DNA of 64,000 bases from Pseudovibrio sp. JCM 19062. Lineage in GTDB: Bacteria; Pseudomonadota; Alphaproteobacteria; Rhizobiales; Stappiaceae. The notes beneath the pieces are model-generated. The model was given only the letters and a program-made list of their open reading frames with translations, did not search any database and was not told the origin of the DNA. How positions within the stretch are numbered: position 1 is the first letter of the stretch; each line of letters opens with the position of its first letter. Positions 60,769-64,000 of this stretch are shown here, piece by piece. The DNA is taken from the NCBI GenBank assembly GCA_001310715.1, contig BAXV01000001.1, forward strand, positions 124,001 through 188,000, written 5' to 3'. The position numbers and the translations under genes were made by a program.

Positions 60769-61368
60769 TTACACCGTTCTAGAAGCGATGGAGGACACAG
60801 CGCGCATGATAGATTCTACTGCGCGACGAGCCGGTTCAATACCACGGCCAGTGTCGACAATAAAATGCGCTCTTTTGCGTTTTTCTGCGTCGTTTAACTG
60901 TTTTGCGTAGATAGCCTCAAATTTTTCTTCTGTCATGCCCGGTCTTTCCAGAACGCGCTTTCGCTGCACATCATAGGGGGCAGAAACCACAACAACAGCG
61001 TCAACAGCATGCTGTTTGCCAACCTCGAAGAGGAGCGGGACATCGAGCACAGCCACCTTACGGCGCTCGTTTTTGGCTTGCTCCAAGAACTCAACTTCAA
61101 CTTCATGAACAAGCGGATGGATGATGCTTTCCAGATGCATCATCTTTGTCTTGTCGTGAAGAACCGCCTTACCAAGGGCTTCGCGGTCGACACGGCCATC
61201 TTTAATCGTGCCGGGAAAGGCGTTACCGACGGGCTCGACCGCTTTGCCAGCATAAAGCGCGTGTACCGCTGCATCCGCATCATAAACAGCCGCCCCTGCC
61301 TCTGCAAAGAGCTTTGAGGTCGTTGATTTCCCCATTCCAATTGAACCGGTCAGACCGAGAATAACCAT
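60769..61368 (-). CDS. coaE: Dephospho-CoA kinase
   Basis: Last step of CoA synthesis. P-loop LGLTGSIGMGKSTTSKLF; DADAAVHALY; lid motif and SIIHPLVHE. 199 residues, intact. ATG 61368 sits directly after the aroE stop, so coupled. Confidence 0.95.
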   Translation of the reverse strand: MVILGLTGSIGMGKSTTSKLFAEAGAAVYDADAAVHALYAGKAVEPVGNAFPGTIKDGRVDREALGKAVLHDKTKMMHLESIIHPLVHEVEVEFLEQAKNERRKVAVLDVPLLFEVGKQHAVDAVVVVSAPYDVQRKRVLERPGMTEEKFEAIYAKQLNDAEKRKRAHFIVDTGRGIEPARRAVESIMRAVSSIASRTV

Positions 61369-62201
61369 TCAGGCAAGCCCCATTTCTCTCAGGATTATTT
61401 CGCGAAGCTCGTCGGTAACTTCCGGCCGAACCCCAAACCATTTCTCAAAACCCGGTACAGCCTGATGCAGCAGCATTCCCAGACCATCCACTGTGGGATT
61501 TCCACGCTCTGCAGCATCCCGAAGCAGTTGGGTTTGTAACGGAGAGTAAACTATGTCCGTTACGACCGCTGTTTTTGACAGGTTATCAAGATCAATCTTC
61601 AATTCTGGTTGGCCTGTCATGCCAAGAGACGTTGTGTTGACGAGGAAGTTGGCTTCTCCAAGCTTTTCCCCCAGAGTATCCCATGGAACGACAATAGTAT
61701 TCGGACCAAAATGATCGGCTAATATCTCTGCTTTTTCCATGGTTCTGTTGGCGATATACACTTCTGTGTATCCTCTGGAGAGTAACGCCCAAATAATGGC
61801 ACGAGCTGCCCCTCCGGCACCCAGAACAACGGCTTTATTCCCGTTGTTATCCCAATTAGGCAAAAATTGGTCCAGATTTCCAAGGAAGCCAAGGCCATCA
61901 GTGTTTGAGCCATTGAGAATGCCGTCTTTGTCCAACCAGAGGGTATTCACCGCGCCTATCATTTTTGCGGCGTCATCCAGTTTTTCCGCAGCGTTGTAGG
62001 CATGTTCCTTGTTCGGGATTGTCACGTTGCAGCCAACAAGCCCATGTTCTGACAAGGAGCTGTAAAAGCTGCTTGCTGTTTCTGGCGGGACATCCTGCAC
62101 AACATAACTGCCTCGATGCCGTGCTGTTTGAGCCAATAACCATGGATCAGCGGGGATTTTGAATGACTGATCGGGTGCCCTGTAACCGCAGCTTTCCTCA
62201 T
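61369..62201 (-). CDS. aroE: Shikimate dehydrogenase, one apparent frameshift
   Basis: Reduces 3-dehydroshikimate. Corrected N-terminus [22 protein letters not shown] (shikimate-binding SxS, active-site Lys in the next [10 protein letters not shown]), then [27 protein letters not shown]. One base missing near 62109 ([13 protein letters not shown]). ATG 62201 overlaps the maf stop (ATGA). About 277 residues. Confidence 0.93.
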
Positions 62202-62794
62202 TTTTTCAGCACCTCGATCTCGCGCAGGAATGAAAGCAAAGGCAGAAGAGGTAGCCCGAGGACCGTAAAATAGTCTCCTTCAATCTTCTTGAAGAGCTGA
62301 ACGCCCTCAGCTTCCAATTGATAGGCTCCGACGCTCGAAAGGATTTCGCTACCGGTCTGATCCATATACCAATCAAGGAAATCTGAAGAGAGTTCACGCA
62401 TATGGAGGGTGGCTGTTGTAATACCTTCCCAGACAACTTCACCGTCTTTGACCACACATGCTGCAGAATGAAGTGCGTGGCTTTTGCCGGAAAAGTCCTC
62501 CAATTGTTTGCGCGCCGCTTTCAGGTCTTCCGGCTTAACAAGGCGCTTTCCTTCAAAATCAAGGATCTGATCAGCGCCAATAACGTAGGCTCCGTGATTT
62601 CGGGAAGAAACTTCTTTCGCTTTCGCAACAGATAATTTGGCTGCAATTACTTCTGGGTCCACACCAGTGGAAAGCAAAGGTTCCTCAATCTGACGTTCAT
62701 CAACATTTGCCGGGATACGATCAAAAATTAGGCCTGCATTTTCCAAGAGAGTCGCGCGAATCTTACTTCCGCTCGCTAATACCAGTCGAGTCAT
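62198..62794 (-). CDS. maf: Maf-family nucleotide pyrophosphatase
   Basis: Septum-formation/house-cleaning pyrophosphatase. [41 protein letters not shown]. 198 residues, intact, ATG 62794. Its stop overlaps the aroE start. Confidence 0.93.
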   Translation of the reverse strand: MTRLVLASGSKIRATLLENAGLIFDRIPANVDERQIEEPLLSTGVDPEVIAAKLSVAKAKEVSSRNHGAYVIGADQILDFEGKRLVKPEDLKAARKQLEDFSGKSHALHSAACVVKDGEVVWEGITTATLHMRELSSDFLDWYMDQTGSEILSSVGAYQLEAEGVQLFKKIEGDYFTVLGLPLLPLLSFLREIEVLKK

Positions 62795-62855
62795 ACTCTG
62801 CTTTCTCAATCTGAGGATTTCTTGTGTTGTTTATTGGGATAAAGCGCGAGGCTTC

Positions 62856-63704
62856 TCAATATTCTTCTGTCTCTTTTAGCTCATTTTTATGCTTTCGGAG
62901 CAAATCCATGATCTCCGCTGCCGTTTCTTCAATGGAGCGGCGGGTTACATCAATGAGTGGCCAACCATGTTCAGCACACAATCGTTTCGACATCGCAATC
63001 TCCTTGGCGATGGATTTGCGATCAACGTAGGTGTCGTTGTCTGACTTGGCATCCAGAGACAGAATGCGGTTTTGACGGATGTCCCGTATTCGTTCAGCTG
63101 TTGCCATCAGCCCAACCACAAGGGGCTTTTTGGCTTTCAAAAGCTGGCGGGGAGGGCGCATATTGGGAATAAGCGGGATATTGGCCGCCTTAATTCCCCG
63201 GTTTGCCAGATAGATACAGGTTGGCGTCTTAGAGGTTCGGCTGATGCCAACGAGAATAACGTCTGCTTCTTCCAATGCCCCAGCGATTTGGCCATCATCA
63301 TGCAGCATGGTGTAGTTCATCGCTTCCATGCGCTGGAAGTATTCCTCATCCATCACGTGCTGACCGCCAACGCGCCACGTTTCAGTGACGTTCAAATAGC
63401 TATGGAAGACCTGATAGACGGGTTTGAGAACATTTACGCAGGGAAGCCCTAAATCCTGACATTTGCGCTCCAGACGGCGGGCGTAAGCTTGTTCCACAAG
63501 GGTGTACAGAACGATTCCAGGTGCGGATTCAATCTCTTCGAGGACTCTACTCAACTGTTTGTCATGCCGGATCAGCGGATAAACATGTTCAATGGGCTGA
63601 ATATTCTCATATTGCGCGGTCGCGGCACGCACAATTGTCATCAAAGTTTCGCCCGTTGAGTCCGAAACCATGTGTAAATGGAAGTAGTTAGAGTGGTTAC
63701 CCAA
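62856..63704 (-). CDS. ppsR: PEP synthase/PPDK regulatory protein (DUF299, RP001-like)
   Basis: Bifunctional kinase/phosphorylase controlling PEP synthase or pyruvate phosphate dikinase. Family segments HLHMVSDSTGETL, SRTSKTPTCIYLANRGIKAAN (P-loop-like), DRKSIAKEIAMSKRLC and WPLIDVTRRSIEETAAEI. TTG at 63704 follows GAGGAT. 282 residues, intact. In Caulobacter and Rickettsia this gene borders the replication origin. Confidence 0.93.
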   Translation of the reverse strand: MGNHSNYFHLHMVSDSTGETLMTIVRAATAQYENIQPIEHVYPLIRHDKQLSRVLEEIESAPGIVLYTLVEQAYARRLERKCQDLGLPCVNVLKPVYQVFHSYLNVTETWRVGGQHVMDEEYFQRMEAMNYTMLHDDGQIAGALEEADVILVGISRTSKTPTCIYLANRGIKAANIPLIPNMRPPRQLLKAKKPLVVGLMATAERIRDIRQNRILSLDAKSDNDTYVDRKSIAKEIAMSKRLCAEHGWPLIDVTRRSIEETAAEIMDLLRKHKNELKETEEY

Positions 63705-64000
63705 GGTATCATCCTCAACATTCCTGGAAATTTGGGATAACTAGCCAAATCTCGCTGTGCCTTCAAATTAATGCCCGCTGACCCTATTTCGTCAACAATT
63801 CCATATTTTGAGAATACTGATTTGGAAACGACTTGGATAAATGGGATTGCACATTGCCCACGCAAAAGATTCACAGCACAGCATACTGGAAAAACTGTGA
63901 TCTGTGGTTATTTTACAGATTGTAACTCATTGAATCATTAGAGAAAACAAATTGTTTTCGACTCCTGTGAAGAGTCTTGCCTGTTTTTGATCTTTGACTT
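63705..64000. other. Probable edge of the chromosomal origin region
   Basis: AT-rich DNA after ppsR, running off the window. Four GANTC (CcrM methylation) sites occur within 109 bases: 63868-63872, 63932-63936, 63960-63964 and 63972-63976. Three elements match the DnaA box TGTGGATAA at 7 of 9 positions (near 63732-63740, 63832-63840 and 63903-63911). In Caulobacter, Rickettsia and Hyphomicrobiales the origin lies between hemE and the ppsR (RP001) homologue. The main origin would lie just beyond 64000. Confidence 0.45.

Noticed and set aside
1..64000. CRISPR array, transposase, prophage or integrase
   Set aside because: No spaced direct repeats and no such protein families were found.

Overview
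The window looks like chromosome of an alphaproteobacterium of the Hyphomicrobiales (Rhizobiales), plausibly a marine Stappiaceae/Pseudovibrio-like organism (genus is a guess). The evidence is gene content and order: an irr gene divergent from fabA-fabB-fabI, rph-rdgB-hemW divergent from hrcA, a ppsR-maf-aroE-coaE-dnaQ run, a two-domain MaeB, an AccD that has lost its zinc-ribbon cysteines, and DUF2852/DUF2244/DUF2092 proteins. No rRNA, tRNA, CRISPR array, transposase or prophage was found.

Layout: 1-4.6 kb holds the end of a class A penicillin-binding protein, a YgjP-like metalloprotease, a DUF2852 membrane protein, and an intracellular PHB depolymerase coupled to a small HhH protein. 4.9-8.8 kb holds hemW-rdgB-rph facing away from hrcA. 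8.9-18.8 kb is accessory: a LysE exporter, a divergent LysR/alcohol dehydrogenase pair, a MoeB-like E1 enzyme, an aquaporin, a secreted M2 peptidase, a HigB/HigA toxin-antitoxin pair whose antitoxin is fused to an ImmA/IrrE-type peptidase, and two small envelope proteins. 18.9-27.7 kb has polA, two small secreted proteins, an acyltransferase, a secreted endo/exonuclease-phosphatase, a class-A-like serine hydrolase and fxsA. 28-36.6 kb is Tim44-like, mltA, smr, an XRE regulator, glnD, murJ and trpS. 36.9-52.2 kb carries trpA-accD-folC, cysK, a HAD phosphatase, dut, a DODA-type dioxygenase, mutS, maeB, an SH3 protein and trpF-trpB. 52.2-58.8 kb has an Ada/Ogt-type methyltransferase, DUF2244, nth, irr, fabABI and a second SH3 protein. 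58.9-64 kb has a hydroxyacid dehydrogenase, dnaQ-coaE-aroE-maf-ppsR, and then AT-rich, GANTC-rich DNA that is probably the edge of oriC.

The dominant oddity is about 55 apparent single-base frameshifts in more than 30 genes, including essential ones (polA, murJ, trpS, coaE-linked aroE and dnaQ, fabB, fabI). They fall into two classes: one extra base in A/T runs of 7-8, and one missing base, mostly in short G/C runs. In almost every case a single corrected base restores the family sequence, so uncorrected sequencing error is the best explanation. Broken genes are therefore annotated as one CDS each, spanning the corrected gene, with approximate shift positions. Many intergenic hairpins, a 34-bp perfect palindrome and two candidate structured-RNA regions are also described.
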